DNA from: DATFDN01 sp963818885
GTDB lineage: Bacteria; Pseudomonadota; Alphaproteobacteria; Acetobacterales; Acetobacteraceae
Assembly: GCA_963818885.1 (NCBI GenBank)
Contig: CAWFTP010000006.1
Coordinates: 623,203-687,202 of the forward strand
DNA: 64,000 nucleotides
Direction of reading: 5' to 3'
In this document: positions 35,228 to 44,823 of the stretch, piece after piece
How positions within the stretch are numbered: the first letter of the stretch is position 1
How the letters are laid out: every line of letters starts with the position of its first letter
Notes under the pieces: model-generated
The model's input: only the letters and a program-made list of their open reading frames with translations
What the model was told of the DNA's origin: nothing
Database searches by the model: none
Position numbers and translations under genes: made by a program

Positions 35228-38200
35228 ATGTCCCGTCCCCATCTCCTCGATGTCCTTCGCGAGCGTGTCCTGCTGTGCGATGGGGCGATGGGCACCCGCA
35301 CGCAGGCGCTGACCCTCGACATCGAGCGCGACTATTGGGGGCACGAGAACTGCACGGACATCCTGACCCTCTCGCGCCCCGACCTCGTGCGCGACATCCA
35401 TCGCGGCTATTTCGAAGCCGGCGCCGACATGGTGGAGACCAACAGCTTCGGCGCCTCGCCGGTCACGCTGGGCGAGTTCGGCATCGCCGACAAGGCGTTC
35501 GAGATCAACAAGCGTGCGGGCGAACTGGCGCGGGAGGCGGCCGAGCAGTTCGCCGATGGACGGCATCGCTGGGTGCTCGGCAGCATCGGGCCGGGCACCA
35601 AGCTGCCGACCCTGGGTGCGATCGCCTACGACGCGCTGGAGGCGGCGCTCGCCGAACAATGCCGGGGCCTGATCGCGGGCGGGGTCGACGCGATCCTGAT
35701 CGAGACCTGCCAGGACCCGCTGCAGATCAAGGCCGCGGTCAACGGCATGAAGATCGCCCGCACGGAAGCCAACACCGACACGCCGGCTTTCGTGCAGGTG
35801 ACGGTGGAGACCACCGGCACGCTGCTGGTGGGCCCGGACATCGGCGCCGCCGCTACCATCGTGCATGCTCTCGACGTGGCCCTGATGGGCCTGAACTGCG
35901 CCACCGGCCCGCAGGAGATGGCCGAGCATCTGCGCTTTCTCTCGCAAAACTGGCCCGGCCTGCTTTCGATCCAACCCAATGCGGGTTTGCCGGAGCTTGT
36001 CGACGGCCACACCCGCTATCCGCTGAGTGCCGCCGATCTCGCGACCTGGCTTGAGCGCTTCGTCGCCGAGGACGGGGTGAACCTGATCGGCGGCTGCTGC
36101 GGGACCGACATCGCGCATATCGCGGCGCTCGACGCGATGCTGCGGCGCCATGGCGAGCCGCGCCCCACGCCGGTCGAGCGGCGTTGGGTCTGGGTGCCCT
36201 CGGTCGCCTCGCTCTATCAGTCCGTGGCGCTGCGCCAGGAGAACGCGTTCTTCGCCATCGGCGAGCGCTGCAACGCCAATGGCTCCAAGCGTTGGCGGGA
36301 GCTGCAGGAGAAGAACGACTGGGACGGCTGCGTCGGCATGGGCCGCGAGCAGGCGACAGAGGGATCGAACGCGCTCGACGTCTGCACCGCCTTCGTCGGC
36401 CGCGACGAAACCTACGAGATGGACGAGGTGATCCGCCGCTTCACCGGGTCGGTCAACGCGCCATTGGTGATCGACAGCACCGAGACGCCGGTCATCGAGG
36501 CGGCGCTGAAGCTGCACGGCGGCAAGCCGATCATCAACTCGATCAATTTCGAGGACGGCGAGAAGCACGCCATCGATCGGCTCCATCTCGCGCGGCGCTT
36601 CGGCACCGGGGTGATCGCGCTGACCATCGACGAGGAGGGAATGGCCAAGACCGCGGAGCGCAAGCTCGCGGTCGCCGAGCGGCTGGTGGATTTCGCCTGC
36701 AACCGCTTCGGCCTGCCGCAATCGGATTTGCTGATCGACCCGCTGACCTTCACCATCGCCACCGGTAACGAGGACGATCGCAAGCTCGGCCAGTGGACAT
36801 TGGAAGGGATTGCGGCGATCCGGGCCAGGTTCCCCGACATCCAAATCATCCTGGGCCTCTCGAACATCAGTTTCGGACTGAATCCTGCGGCGCGCGCCGT
36901 GCTGAACTCGGTCTTCCTGGATCACGCGGTGCGCGCGGGCATGACGGGCGCGATCGTGCACGCCTCCAAGATCCGTCCCTTGCATCTGATCGCGCCGGAG
37001 GAGGTGGAGGTCGCCGAGGATCTCATCTTTGATCGTCGACGCGAGGGCTACGATCCGCTGCAACGCCTGCTCGAGATGTTCGCCGACCGCAAGGCGGCCG
37101 ACGCGACCAAGCGGCGCGTGGCCGAGACGGCCGAGGAGCGGCTGAAGGACCGCATTGTCGACGGCGACCGCAAGGGGCTGACAGACGACCTGGCGGCCGC
37201 GCTCAAGACCCTGCCGCCGCTTTCGATCATCAACGACGTGCTGCTGGACGGGATGAAGGTGGTAGGCGAGCTGTTCGGTGCCGGCAAGATGCAGCTTCCT
37301 TTCGTGCTGCAGAGCGCGGAGACGATGAAGGCCGCCGTCGCCTATCTGGAGCCGTTCATGGAACGGGTGGAGGGCCAGGAGAAGGGCACGATCGTGCTCG
37401 CGACGGTGCGCGGCGACGTGCACGACATCGGCAAGAACCTCGTCGACATCATCCTCACCAACAATGGCTACCGCGTCGTCAATCTCGGCATCAAGGTGCC
37501 GCTCGCCGACATGCTTGCGGCGGCGCGCGAGAACCGGGCGCACGCGATCGGCATGTCCGGTCTGCTGGTGAAATCGACCGTGGTGATGCGCGAGAACCTC
37601 GAGGAGATGACCCGCCAGGGGCTCGAATTGCCAGTGATGCTGGGCGGCGCGGCGCTGACCCGCGGCTATGTGGAGGACGATTGCGTCCGCGCCTATGCGT
37701 GCGGGCGCGTCGCCTATGCGCGCGACGCGTTCGACGGCCTGCACCTGATGGACAAGGTGATGGGCAACGGGTTCGACGACTATCTCGCGGCGGTGCAGGC
37801 CAAGCGCGTCGGCAAGGCGCGCAACACGGCCCGCACGCTGGGCCAGGCCGACGCCAAGGCGTTCCGCCCGGTCGACGTGCTCGCGGTGCAGGTGCGCAGG
37901 CGGGGGATCACGCGGGGCGTGGAGGCGCCGACGCCGCCGTTCTGGGGCGCGCGCACGCTGGAGGCTTCGCCCAAGGCGATCGTGCCGTTCGTCAACGAGC
38001 GCAGCCTGTATCAATTCCAGTGGGGGTTCCGGAAGCAGGGCCGGTCACTCGACGACTTCCTCGGCTGGGCGAAGCAGGAGCTGCGCCCGGTGATGAAGCG
38101 AATGCTCGCGCTCTGCGAGAAGGAGGACATCCTGCATCCGCGCGCCGCCTACGGGTATTGGAAGGCGGCAGGGCAGGGGAACGATCTGATCCTGTTCGAG

Positions 38201-38713
38201 CCGGACGGCACCACGGAGGTCGCGCGCTTCTCTCTGCCGCGCCAGCCGAAGGAGGACGGCGAGTGCATCGCCGACTTCTTCCGCGACGTCGACGACGAGG
38301 AGCGCGACGTGATTGGCCTGCAGGTCGTCACCATGGGGCAGACGGCGTCCGAGACCGCGCGCGCCTGGTTCGAGGATAATCGCTACCAGGACTACCTCTA
38401 CTTGCACGGCCTTTCGGTGGAGATGGCCGAGGCGATGGCGGAATACGTCCACAAGCGCATCCGCGCCGAGCTTGGCTTTGCCGCCGAGGACGACCGCGAC
38501 ATGGAGAAGATGCTGAGCCAGAGCTACCGCGGCTCGCGCTATTCGTTCGGCTATCCCGCCTGCCCGAATTTGGAGGACCAAACGCAGGTGCTGCGCTTGC
38601 TGGACGCCGAGCGCGTGGGTGTGTCGCTGTCGGAGGAATTCCAGCTTCACCCCGAGCAGTCGACGAGCGCGATCGTCGTCTTGAACCCGCGGGCGAAGTA
38701 CTTCTCCGTGTGA
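35228..38713 (+). CDS. metH: Cobalamin-dependent methionine synthase
   Basis: This complete 1161-residue MetH transfers methyl from methyltetrahydrofolate to homocysteine through cobalamin. The homocysteine domain (residues 1-320) has Zn ligands in GLNCATG and GGCCGTD. The pterin domain (about 340-620) shows GERCNANGSKR. The helical cap is followed by the B12 domain with DVHDIGKN near 733. The C-terminal SAM-reactivation domain contains RGSRYSFGYPACPN. No frame break occurs in 3.5 kb. It follows the ArsR-methyltransferase by nine bases. metF is not next to it, so folate reduction is encoded elsewhere. Confidence 0.98.
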   Translation: MSRPHLLDVLRERVLLCDGAMGTRTQALTLDIERDYWGHENCTDILTLSRPDLVRDIHRGYFEAGADMVETNSFGASPVTLGEFGIADKAFEINKRAGELAREAAEQFADGRHRWVLGSIGPGTKLPTLGAIAYDALEAALAEQCRGLIAGGVDAILIETCQDPLQIKAAVNGMKIARTEANTDTPAFVQVTVETTGTLLVGPDIGAAATIVHALDVALMGLNCATGPQEMAEHLRFLSQNWPGLLSIQPNAGLPELVDGHTRYPLSAADLATWLERFVAEDGVNLIGGCCGTDIAHIAALDAMLRRHGEPRPTPVERRWVWVPSVASLYQSVALRQENAFFAIGERCNANGSKRWRELQEKNDWDGCVGMGREQATEGSNALDVCTAFVGRDETYEMDEVIRRFTGSVNAPLVIDSTETPVIEAALKLHGGKPIINSINFEDGEKHAIDRLHLARRFGTGVIALTIDEEGMAKTAERKLAVAERLVDFACNRFGLPQSDLLIDPLTFTIATGNEDDRKLGQWTLEGIAAIRARFPDIQIILGLSNISFGLNPAARAVLNSVFLDHAVRAGMTGAIVHASKIRPLHLIAPEEVEVAEDLIFDRRREGYDPLQRLLEMFADRKAADATKRRVAETAEERLKDRIVDGDRKGLTDDLAAALKTLPPLSIINDVLLDGMKVVGELFGAGKMQLPFVLQSAETMKAAVAYLEPFMERVEGQEKGTIVLATVRGDVHDIGKNLVDIILTNNGYRVVNLGIKVPLADMLAAARENRAHAIGMSGLLVKSTVVMRENLEEMTRQGLELPVMLGGAALTRGYVEDDCVRAYACGRVAYARDAFDGLHLMDKVMGNGFDDYLAAVQAKRVGKARNTARTLGQADAKAFRPVDVLAVQVRRRGITRGVEAPTPPFWGARTLEASPKAIVPFVNERSLYQFQWGFRKQGRSLDDFLGWAKQELRPVMKRMLALCEKEDILHPRAAYGYWKAAGQGNDLILFEPDGTTEVARFSLPRQPKEDGECIADFFRDVDDEERDVIGLQVVTMGQTASETARAWFEDNRYQDYLYLHGLSVEMAEAMAEYVHKRIRAELGFAAEDDRDMEKMLSQSYRGSRYSFGYPACPNLEDQTQVLRLLDAERVGVSLSEEFQLHPEQSTSAIVVLNPRAKYFSV

Positions 38714-38756
38714 CCCTCACCCGCCGCGCCAACGCGCGGCGATGAGAGGCAAAGGC

Positions 38757-38828
38757 GTCATTGCGAGGAGCGCAGCGACGAAGCAATCCCCCGCGGGCAG
38801 GGGATTGCTTCGCTGCGCTCGCAATGAC
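38757..38828. repeat. Long palindromic intergenic repeat (family A)
   Basis: The outer arms GTCATTGCGAG and CGCAATGAC and inner arms CGAAGCAATCCCC and GGGGATTGCTTCG form a nearly perfect hairpin of about 30 base pairs. It is the second copy of the element at 6433-6529. It lies between the convergent metH and msrA genes, where it may end both transcripts. A family-B fragment (CCCTCACCCG) immediately precedes it. Confidence 0.82.
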
Positions 38829-38852
38829 GCTTCAGGTGCGGAACGCTTGCCT

Positions 38853-39395
38853 TTACTCCGCCGCCGCCCGCTTCAGCCGGTCAGCAAACTTCTTGCGGAA
38901 CTTGGCGACCTTCGGCGCCACCACGACCTGACAATAGCCGGACCAAGGGTTGCGCGCGAAATAGTCGTCATGCTCCGTCTCGGCGGGATAGAACGCCTCG
39001 AGCGGCTCGATCTCGGTCGTCAGCGGCGCACCCCAGAGTGGCGCGACTTCAGCCATAACCGATCTCGCCGTGTCACGCTGGGCATCATCATGGGTCAGGA
39101 TGATCGAGCGGTATTGCGGCCCGATGTCATTGCCCTGGCGGTCCTTCGTCGTCGGGTCGTGGATCGAGAAGAAGACCCGCAGCAGGTCGGCGTAGCTCAG
39201 CTCCCTGGGATCGAACTCGATCCGCGTCACCTCGGCATGACCGGTATTTCCCGCGCAGACCTGTTCGTAGCTCGGGTCGGCGACGTGGCCGCCGGCATAA
39301 CCGGACTGCACGCGGGTCACTCCGCGCAGATCCTTGAACACCGCCTCCAGGCACCAGAAGCAGCCGCCGCCCAGGGTCGCAAGCTCCGTGCTCAT
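38853..39395 (-). CDS. msrA: Peptide-methionine (S)-S-oxide reductase
   Basis: This 180-residue enzyme has the catalytic motif GCFWCLE at residues 11-17, the SGYAGG element and GNTGHAEVTRIEFDP, all standard for MsrA. It repairs oxidised methionine with thioredoxin. Only one candidate resolving Cys (in SGYCQVV) is visible near residue 156. AAGGAG precedes the ATG at 39395. It is convergent with metH and precedes a separate ABC transporter on the same strand. Confidence 0.96.
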   Translation of the reverse strand: MSTELATLGGGCFWCLEAVFKDLRGVTRVQSGYAGGHVADPSYEQVCAGNTGHAEVTRIEFDPRELSYADLLRVFFSIHDPTTKDRQGNDIGPQYRSIILTHDDAQRDTARSVMAEVAPLWGAPLTTEIEPLEAFYPAETEHDDYFARNPWSGYCQVVVAPKVAKFRKKFADRLKRAAAE

Positions 39396-39454
39396 CGCCT
39401 CGCTCCTTCCGCTATGACCCCAACATAGGGAGGCGCGCGCTGGCTTGCACCGGC

Positions 39455-40300
39455 TCAGCCACCCTTGACGCCGCCAGCCGTCAGGCCGGTCAGAATGTCT
39501 CGCTGCATGAACAGCGTCAGCAGCAGGACCGGCGCCGTCACCACCAGTGCCGCGGCAGCGAGCGGGCCCCAGCTCACCTGCTCGAAGGTCAGCATGTTGT
39601 AGACCGCGACCGGCAGGGTGCGCGTCTCGCGATTCGCCAGCACGACGCCGAACAGGAAGTTGTTCCAACTGAAGATGAAGGCCAGGATCGTGGCGACCGT
39701 GATGCCCGGACGCGCGAGCGGCATGGCCACATGGCGGAACGCCTGCCAGATCGTCGCGCCATCCACCAGCGCCGCCTCCTCCAACTCTCCCGGCAGGCCC
39801 TCGAAGAAGCCGATCATGATCCAGACCACGATCGGCACCGTCAGCACGAGGTGGGTGATGATGATCGGCGTCAGCGTGCCCACCAGCCCGAGCCACTGGA
39901 ACAGCAGGAACAGCGGAATGAGGTACGACAGGCCGGGCGTCAGCCGGGCGATCAGGATCAGCACGGCGGAGCGGATCGCGCGCGCCTTGGCGATCCCGTA
40001 CCCGGCGGGCACGCCGATCGCCAGCGCAAGGGCCGTCGCGCTGACCGAGACGATGAGCGAGTTCACCGTGTAGCTGAGGAAGTCGTTCTCGGCGAACACC
40101 TTCACGAAATTGGCGAGCGTCGGCGGATGCGGAACGAACACCGGCGGGAAGGCCATGTTGTCGACCTCGTTCTTCAGCGAGAGCGAGAGCATCCATAGAA
40201 AAACGAAAAGGGCCGGCGAGATCAGCGCCAGCACGGCGAGGTACAGTCCGGCGCGGGAGGCGATCCGGCGCAGGCGGCGGCGCGTCACCGGGCGGGTCAC
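39455..40300 (-). CDS. Sugar-type ABC transporter permease, MalG family
   Basis: This 281-residue inner-membrane permease has six helices and the EAA loop EGLPGELEEAALVDGATIWQAF that docks the ATPase. The N-terminal PALFVFLWMLSLSLK helix is typical of MalG/UgpE. The GTG at 40300 overlaps the MalF-like stop (GTGA), giving coupled translation. The substrate is unknown; CUT1 transporters carry oligosaccharides, polyols or glycerol-3-phosphate. No MalK-type ATPase is found in the cluster. Confidence 0.92.
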   Translation of the reverse strand: MTRPVTRRRLRRIASRAGLYLAVLALISPALFVFLWMLSLSLKNEVDNMAFPPVFVPHPPTLANFVKVFAENDFLSYTVNSLIVSVSATALALAIGVPAGYGIAKARAIRSAVLILIARLTPGLSYLIPLFLLFQWLGLVGTLTPIIITHLVLTVPIVVWIMIGFFEGLPGELEEAALVDGATIWQAFRHVAMPLARPGITVATILAFIFSWNNFLFGVVLANRETRTLPVAVYNMLTFEQVSWGPLAAAALVVTAPVLLLTLFMQRDILTGLTAGGVKGG

Positions 40301-41211
40301 TGCCACTTCGCCTGCTGGCGCATGCCGAGCAGGCACAGGCTCACCGCGACGATCAGCACGAAGAACACCAGCGTGACCGCCCCGGCATAGCCGAGCTGAT
40401 AGAAGGCGAAGGCCTGCTGGTAGAGGAAGATGTTGATCGTCTCGCTCGCCGTGCCCGGCCCGCCTCCGGTGATCACGTAGATGATGTCGAAGGACTTCAG
40501 CGCGTCGATCGTCCGGATCACGCCGGCCACAACGATGAATGGCCAGAGCAGGGGCAGGGTGATGTGCCAGAATCTCTGCCAGGGGTTCGCGCCGTCGAGC
40601 TGCGCCGCCTCGTACGGATCAATCGGCAGGCTCGCCAGCCCGCCGAGAACGATGAGCATCACGAGCGGCGTCCACTGCCACGTCTCCACCATGACCAGGG
40701 TGGGGATCACGGTGTCAGGCGCGTAGGTCCAGCTCGACGGCGGCAGACCGAGCGACGTGAGGATATAGTTCAGCACCCCGAGCTGCGGATGGAACATCAT
40801 CGACCAGACCAGCGCGATCGCCACCGGAGTTGCCATCATCGGCAGCACGAAGATCGTGCGCGCCAGGCCGCGCAGCCTGAACCGTTGGTGGAAGCACAAT
40901 GCCGCGGCCACCCCGAGCACCAGCGGCAACGCGACCGCGAGCGCGGCGAAGTAGAGCGTGCGGACCACTGCCCAGCCGAACCGCGCATCCGTCAGCAGGT
41001 GGATGTAGTTGGCGAGCCCGACCCAGCTCACGCCGCCCGCCGGATCCCACGTGTTGAGCGAGATGAAGATCGTGAAGAGCCAGGGGAAGATGATGACCGC
41101 CAGCACCACCGCGGCGGCCGGCAGCGAGAACAGCCAGTAGCGGCGGACGTAGTTGCGCGCCGCCTGCCGTGCCACCGGCACGACGGCGGTCGGAGTCAGC
41201 GTCGTGGACAA
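40297..41211 (-). CDS. Sugar-type ABC transporter permease, MalF family
   Basis: This 304-residue permease has six membrane helices, the FISLNTWDPAGGVSWVGLANY periplasmic segment, and the ATPase-contact loop SLPIDPYEAAQLDGANPWQRF. ITGGGPGTASE near the C-terminus is common to UgpA/LacF-like members. The frame starts at a TTG (41211) one base after the stop of the binding protein, and no closer ATG is present, so initiation probably depends on coupling. Confidence 0.9.
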   Translation of the reverse strand: MSTTLTPTAVVPVARQAARNYVRRYWLFSLPAAAVVLAVIIFPWLFTIFISLNTWDPAGGVSWVGLANYIHLLTDARFGWAVVRTLYFAALAVALPLVLGVAAALCFHQRFRLRGLARTIFVLPMMATPVAIALVWSMMFHPQLGVLNYILTSLGLPPSSWTYAPDTVIPTLVMVETWQWTPLVMLIVLGGLASLPIDPYEAAQLDGANPWQRFWHITLPLLWPFIVVAGVIRTIDALKSFDIIYVITGGGPGTASETINIFLYQQAFAFYQLGYAGAVTLVFFVLIVAVSLCLLGMRQQAKWQ

Positions 41212-41212
41212 G

Positions 41213-42538
41213 TCAGGCCGCGTTCGCCTTGTCGAGCACCGGCTGGAACGCCGCCGTCGCCTGCTTCAGCTCCGTCGCGACGTCCTTGCCGAGCACGATG
41301 TTGGTCAAGCCGACGCCGATGATGTCGCGGAACTCGGTGACCGGCACGATCACCGGCAGGCCGGAGCGCGCCATCTTGAGGCTCGTCTGCGTGGTGTCGA
41401 ACCACTCCTGCGGGAACTTGCTCGCCTTCACCACGTCCGGCTGTTCGTAGCAGGACAGGCGCGGCGGCGTGCCGGAGCCAGTGCGCAGAACGTTGGTCAG
41501 CATCCCCTTGCCTGTGACCCATTGCAGGAACAGCCAGGCGGCCTTCTTGTTCTTGGCCTTCGCCGGGATACCGATACCGTCGATGAAGGTCGCGCAATTA
41601 TGCGCCTTTGGACCGGCCGGAACCGGCGCGAACCCGACCTTGCCGATCACGCGGGACTTGGTTGGATCGACCAGCGGCGCGGAGAAGCCGATGCCGTCCC
41701 ACCACATCGCGGCACGGCCTTGGCTGAACGTCGTCTGGCACTCGTTCCAGTTGAAGCCGACGCTGCCGGGCGGGGCGCATTCGCGCATGATCTGCTGGTA
41801 CCACTTGCCGGCGTCGATCGCCTGCGGCGTGTCGGTCAGCAGCTTCCTCCCGTCCGGCGTCACCGTCTCCTGATCCCAGCCGAGCAGGATGCTGTCGTAC
41901 AGCACCACGTTGGCATTCTTCACGCCCCGCCCGGTGAACCCGTAGACGCCCTTCGACGGATCGGTGAGCTTGTGCGCCATGCTCATCATCTCGTCGAAGG
42001 TCTGCGGGGGGGCGTTGAAGCCCTTCTGGGAGAGCAGCTCCTTGTTGTAGTAGATGATGAACAGGTCCTGGTTGAGCGGCAGGACGCCGATGCTGCCGTC
42101 CTCCGCCGTCGCCACCGCCATGGACGGCTTGCTGAAATCCGCCTGGTTGAAGTCGGGCGCGGTGAGCGACGGATCGGCGATATAGGGGCGGAGGTCCTCC
42201 ATCCACTTCGCCTTCTCGATCAGCCGCTTCTGCACGTGCATGCCGACGTTCACGACGTCGAAGCTCGGATGGCCGGATGCCATCTCGAGCGCGACCTTCG
42301 GGCGCTGCTGCTGCTCGGGAATCTGCTCGAAGCCGACGCTGATGCCGGTCAGCGCCTCGAACTCCTTCAGATGCGCCCGCGCCACGTCGCCGCGCGGCGA
42401 GAGCTGGTAGTTGACCTCGATGTGCTGGCCCTTGAACTGCTTCCAGTCGAAGCTCGACTGCGCGCCGGCGCGGCGGACAAACGCGGGAGCGGCCAGGGCC
42501 GCGACGGAGCTCTGGAGCAGATGACGGCGGCGAATCAT
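41213..42538 (-). CDS. Sugar-type ABC transporter substrate-binding protein
   Basis: This 441-residue binding protein has a Tat-like leader (RRRHLLQSSVAALAAPAFVRR, residues 3-23, cleavage near AGA-QSS). The two-lobe fold of extracellular solute-binding family 1 follows: FEALTGISVGFEQIPEQQ, LPLNQDLFIIYYNKELL and RAAMWWDGIGF. Aromatic residues in the cleft suggest a carbohydrate. It is the first gene of the importer with malF and malG following. A second, related importer lies at 56.5-59.5 kb with the same leader style and gene order. Confidence 0.92.
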   Translation of the reverse strand: MIRRRHLLQSSVAALAAPAFVRRAGAQSSFDWKQFKGQHIEVNYQLSPRGDVARAHLKEFEALTGISVGFEQIPEQQQRPKVALEMASGHPSFDVVNVGMHVQKRLIEKAKWMEDLRPYIADPSLTAPDFNQADFSKPSMAVATAEDGSIGVLPLNQDLFIIYYNKELLSQKGFNAPPQTFDEMMSMAHKLTDPSKGVYGFTGRGVKNANVVLYDSILLGWDQETVTPDGRKLLTDTPQAIDAGKWYQQIMRECAPPGSVGFNWNECQTTFSQGRAAMWWDGIGFSAPLVDPTKSRVIGKVGFAPVPAGPKAHNCATFIDGIGIPAKAKNKKAAWLFLQWVTGKGMLTNVLRTGSGTPPRLSCYEQPDVVKASKFPQEWFDTTQTSLKMARSGLPVIVPVTEFRDIIGVGLTNIVLGKDVATELKQATAAFQPVLDKANAA

Positions 42539-42607
42539 GCGAGTTGTTCCTCTGGCTGCCTCCACCGGAGGCTTGCCGAATGTCATACAGCCCCGGGCCA
42601 ACTGAGG

Positions 42608-43480
42608 CTAGACCGGCCGCTCGCCCTGGACGGTGACGCGATGGCCGGATCTTGTATGCGGCCAATAGTCCCACATGGCACGGTGCTGGGTGCAGCGGTT
42701 GTCCCAGAAGGCGACCGAGTTCGGCTGCCAGCGGAAGCGGCACTGGAACAGCGGATTTTCGGCGTGCTCGTAGAGATAGGCGAGGATCGCCGCGCTTTCG
42801 TCGCGCGGCACGCCGACGATGCGCCTTGTAAAGCCGCGATTGACATACAGCGCCTTGTGTCCGGTCACCGGATGGGTGCGCACGATCGGATGCTCGGCAC
42901 GCGGGTAGCTCGGCTTGTCGGCGACCCCCTTGTACAGGCCGCGATAGACGTCCTCTCCGTCATGCACGGCGGTCAGCCCGTCGAGATAGGTCTTCATGCG
43001 ATCCGACAGCGCCTCGTACGCGGCGTACATGCTGGCGAACAGCGTGTCCCCGCCGTGCGGCGGGCAGGTGGTGATATGCAGGATGCTGCCCATCGGCGGC
43101 TCAATGTCGCAGGACACGTCGGAGTGCCAGCCCTCGCCGTTGGCGCGCGGGCTGTCCTTGTCGGCGTGGATGATCATCAGCTCCGGATGGTCCGGTTCGT
43201 GCGGCGCGGCGGGATGGAGGTGCAGCGGGCCGAAGCGGCGCCCGAAATCGAGGTGCTGCGTCGGGGTCAGATGTTGGTCGCGGAAGAAGATGACGCAGTT
43301 CTCCGCGAGCGCACGGTGGATCTCATCCATCTGCCAATTCGACGGACGCGCGAGGTCGACCCCGCCGATTTCCGCGCCGATGATCGGGGTGAGCTTGTCG
43401 ACATTGATTGTCTCGTAGGGTGCTGCATCCCCGCCCGACTGCCGATACCGCGGGCCATCGCCGCCGCGAAGCGTGGACAT
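42608..43480 (-). CDS. TauD/TfdA family alpha-ketoglutarate dioxygenase
   Basis: This 290-residue non-haem iron enzyme has the facial triad: HxD in GWHSDVS (near residue 118) and the distal His in CTQHRAMWDY (near 265). The 2-oxoglutarate Arg follows in SGHRVTV. Family members hydroxylate taurine, alkylsulfates or chlorophenoxy acids to release the leaving group. The substrate here is unknown. It follows the LLM oxidoreductase by 11 bases, so the two are co-transcribed. Placement next to a sugar-type importer and a haloalkane dehalogenase block suggests catabolism. Confidence 0.9.
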   Translation of the reverse strand: MSTLRGGDGPRYRQSGGDAAPYETINVDKLTPIIGAEIGGVDLARPSNWQMDEIHRALAENCVIFFRDQHLTPTQHLDFGRRFGPLHLHPAAPHEPDHPELMIIHADKDSPRANGEGWHSDVSCDIEPPMGSILHITTCPPHGGDTLFASMYAAYEALSDRMKTYLDGLTAVHDGEDVYRGLYKGVADKPSYPRAEHPIVRTHPVTGHKALYVNRGFTRRIVGVPRDESAAILAYLYEHAENPLFQCRFRWQPNSVAFWDNRCTQHRAMWDYWPHTRSGHRVTVQGERPV

Positions 43481-43491
43481 GGCTGCCTCCT

Positions 43492-44361
43492 CTAGACGTC
43501 CCTGTACCGCTCGATGACTTCACGAAAGGCCAGGACGTCCTCCGGCCCAGAGATACGCTTGGCGAGTCCAGCATTCGCCATCACCGGGATGGTGACCCGA
43601 TGAATGCCAGCTTGGGCGAGATCGGGGATCGTCGACAGGTCATCGGGCGCGCTGACCGTGATCTCGATCCCGTCCGGGTCGCGCTCCGCCTCGATGGCGG
43701 TTTGGCGGACGATTTCAAGCAGTTCGGGCGTGGTGCCCCGGGCGGGGAAAAAGCCGTTGCCGATCCGCCCGGCCCGGCGCGCCGCCGCTCTTGTGTGGCC
43801 ACCGATCACGACCGGCACAGTACCGTTCACCGGCTTGGGGCGCATATGCGCCTTCTCGAAGCGGACGAACTCGCCGTGGAACGTCGGCTTGTCGGCGGTC
43901 CACAACTCGCGCATCGCGGCGATGTATTCGTCCGTCATGCGCCCACGCGGCTCGAAGGGGACGCCAAGCGCGTCGAACTCCTCCTTCAGCCAGCCGACGC
44001 CCACACCGAGGATCACGCGCCCGCCGGACATGTGATCGAGCGTCGCGACCTGCTTGGCGCAGAGCACCGGGTTGTGCTCCGGCAGGATGATGACACCGGT
44101 CGCGAGCTTGATGCGGCTAGTCGCCGCGGCGACATAGGCCATCCAGGTCAGCGCGTCGGGCAGCGCGAACTCCCATTCCCGGCCCGGCATCCTGCCGGTG
44201 GGGGAGTAGGGGTAGGCGGACTGATAGCCCTCCGGCACGACGATGTGCTCGACCGTCCAGGCGGACTCGAACCCAGCCGCCTCGGCGGCCTGCAGCAGGC
44301 CGATAGCCTCTTTGGGGTCGGTGTAGCGGCCCGTGTTGCAGTAGCGCAGGCCGAATTTCAT
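43492..44361 (-). CDS. LLM-class flavin/F420-dependent oxidoreductase
   Basis: This 289-residue TIM-barrel protein belongs to the luciferase-like group: FGLRYCNTGRYTDPKEAIGL, WTVEHIVVPEGY, SRIKLATGVIILPEHNPVL and GVGVGWLKEEFDALGV. Such enzymes use FMN with a reductase partner, or F420. No F420 genes are seen, and the cofactor cannot be read from sequence. The gene start overlaps the DUF29 stop by four bases and the TauD gene follows, so an oxidative degradation step in the same operon is plausible. Confidence 0.9.
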   Translation of the reverse strand: MKFGLRYCNTGRYTDPKEAIGLLQAAEAAGFESAWTVEHIVVPEGYQSAYPYSPTGRMPGREWEFALPDALTWMAYVAAATSRIKLATGVIILPEHNPVLCAKQVATLDHMSGGRVILGVGVGWLKEEFDALGVPFEPRGRMTDEYIAAMRELWTADKPTFHGEFVRFEKAHMRPKPVNGTVPVVIGGHTRAAARRAGRIGNGFFPARGTTPELLEIVRQTAIEAERDPDGIEITVSAPDDLSTIPDLAQAGIHRVTIPVMANAGLAKRISGPEDVLAFREVIERYRDV

Positions 44362-44815
44362 ATCTGGCTCCCAGGAAACCAGTCGCCGAGGACCTGGTCG
44401 GCGTTATAGGTGAGGGCGTCAAGCACGACGGTGTCCTCGTTCCATTCCGCGAGAGCCCGGGAAACGGCGCGCCGCGCGGTGCGGTGCTGGCGAACGACGA
44501 TCTCCGGCAACTCCCGTCGCAAACTCGGACTGTCCTCCAGAACGGTCTCAATGTCGTCCCGTGCCCGGGCGATGATCTCCCGCCACCCGCCTCGCGGCTG
44601 CGGCGCCGGCGAGGCATCCAATTTCATCAAATGCTCGATAACGGTCCGTATGTGGCTCGCCAGCGTGCGCCGTTCGGACGCGCCCAAGCTCTCGATCTCC
44701 TCGGCCACATTCTCCCAATCGACCGCCGCGTTGCTGCCCTCGCGGGCAGCATCGCGCAGCGCCGCGGCCTGCTGCGCGGACCAGAGGACGAGATCGGTGC
44801 GGTAAAGTCCTCCAT
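44358..44815 (-). CDS. DUF29 family protein
   Basis: The corrected protein of about 150 residues matches DUF29: TDLVLWSAQQAAALRDAARE, VAEEIESLGASERRTLASHI, and RTVIEHLMKLDASPA. These small helical proteins are common in cyanobacteria and alphaproteobacteria and have no established function. The frame from the ATG at 44815 moves within the first five codons (44801-44814), where one missing or two extra bases in GAGGACTTT would explain it. It sits between the carboxymuconolactone decarboxylase-like gene (8-base gap) and the LLM gene. Confidence 0.85.
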
Positions 44816-44823
44816 GCGCTCCC

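Noticed and set aside
34706..38014. 1102-codon minus-strand open frame across metH
   Set aside because: It is antisense to a complete, clearly conserved MetH. It is the Asp/Arg/His-rich shadow expected in GC-rich DNA and has no recognisable domain.
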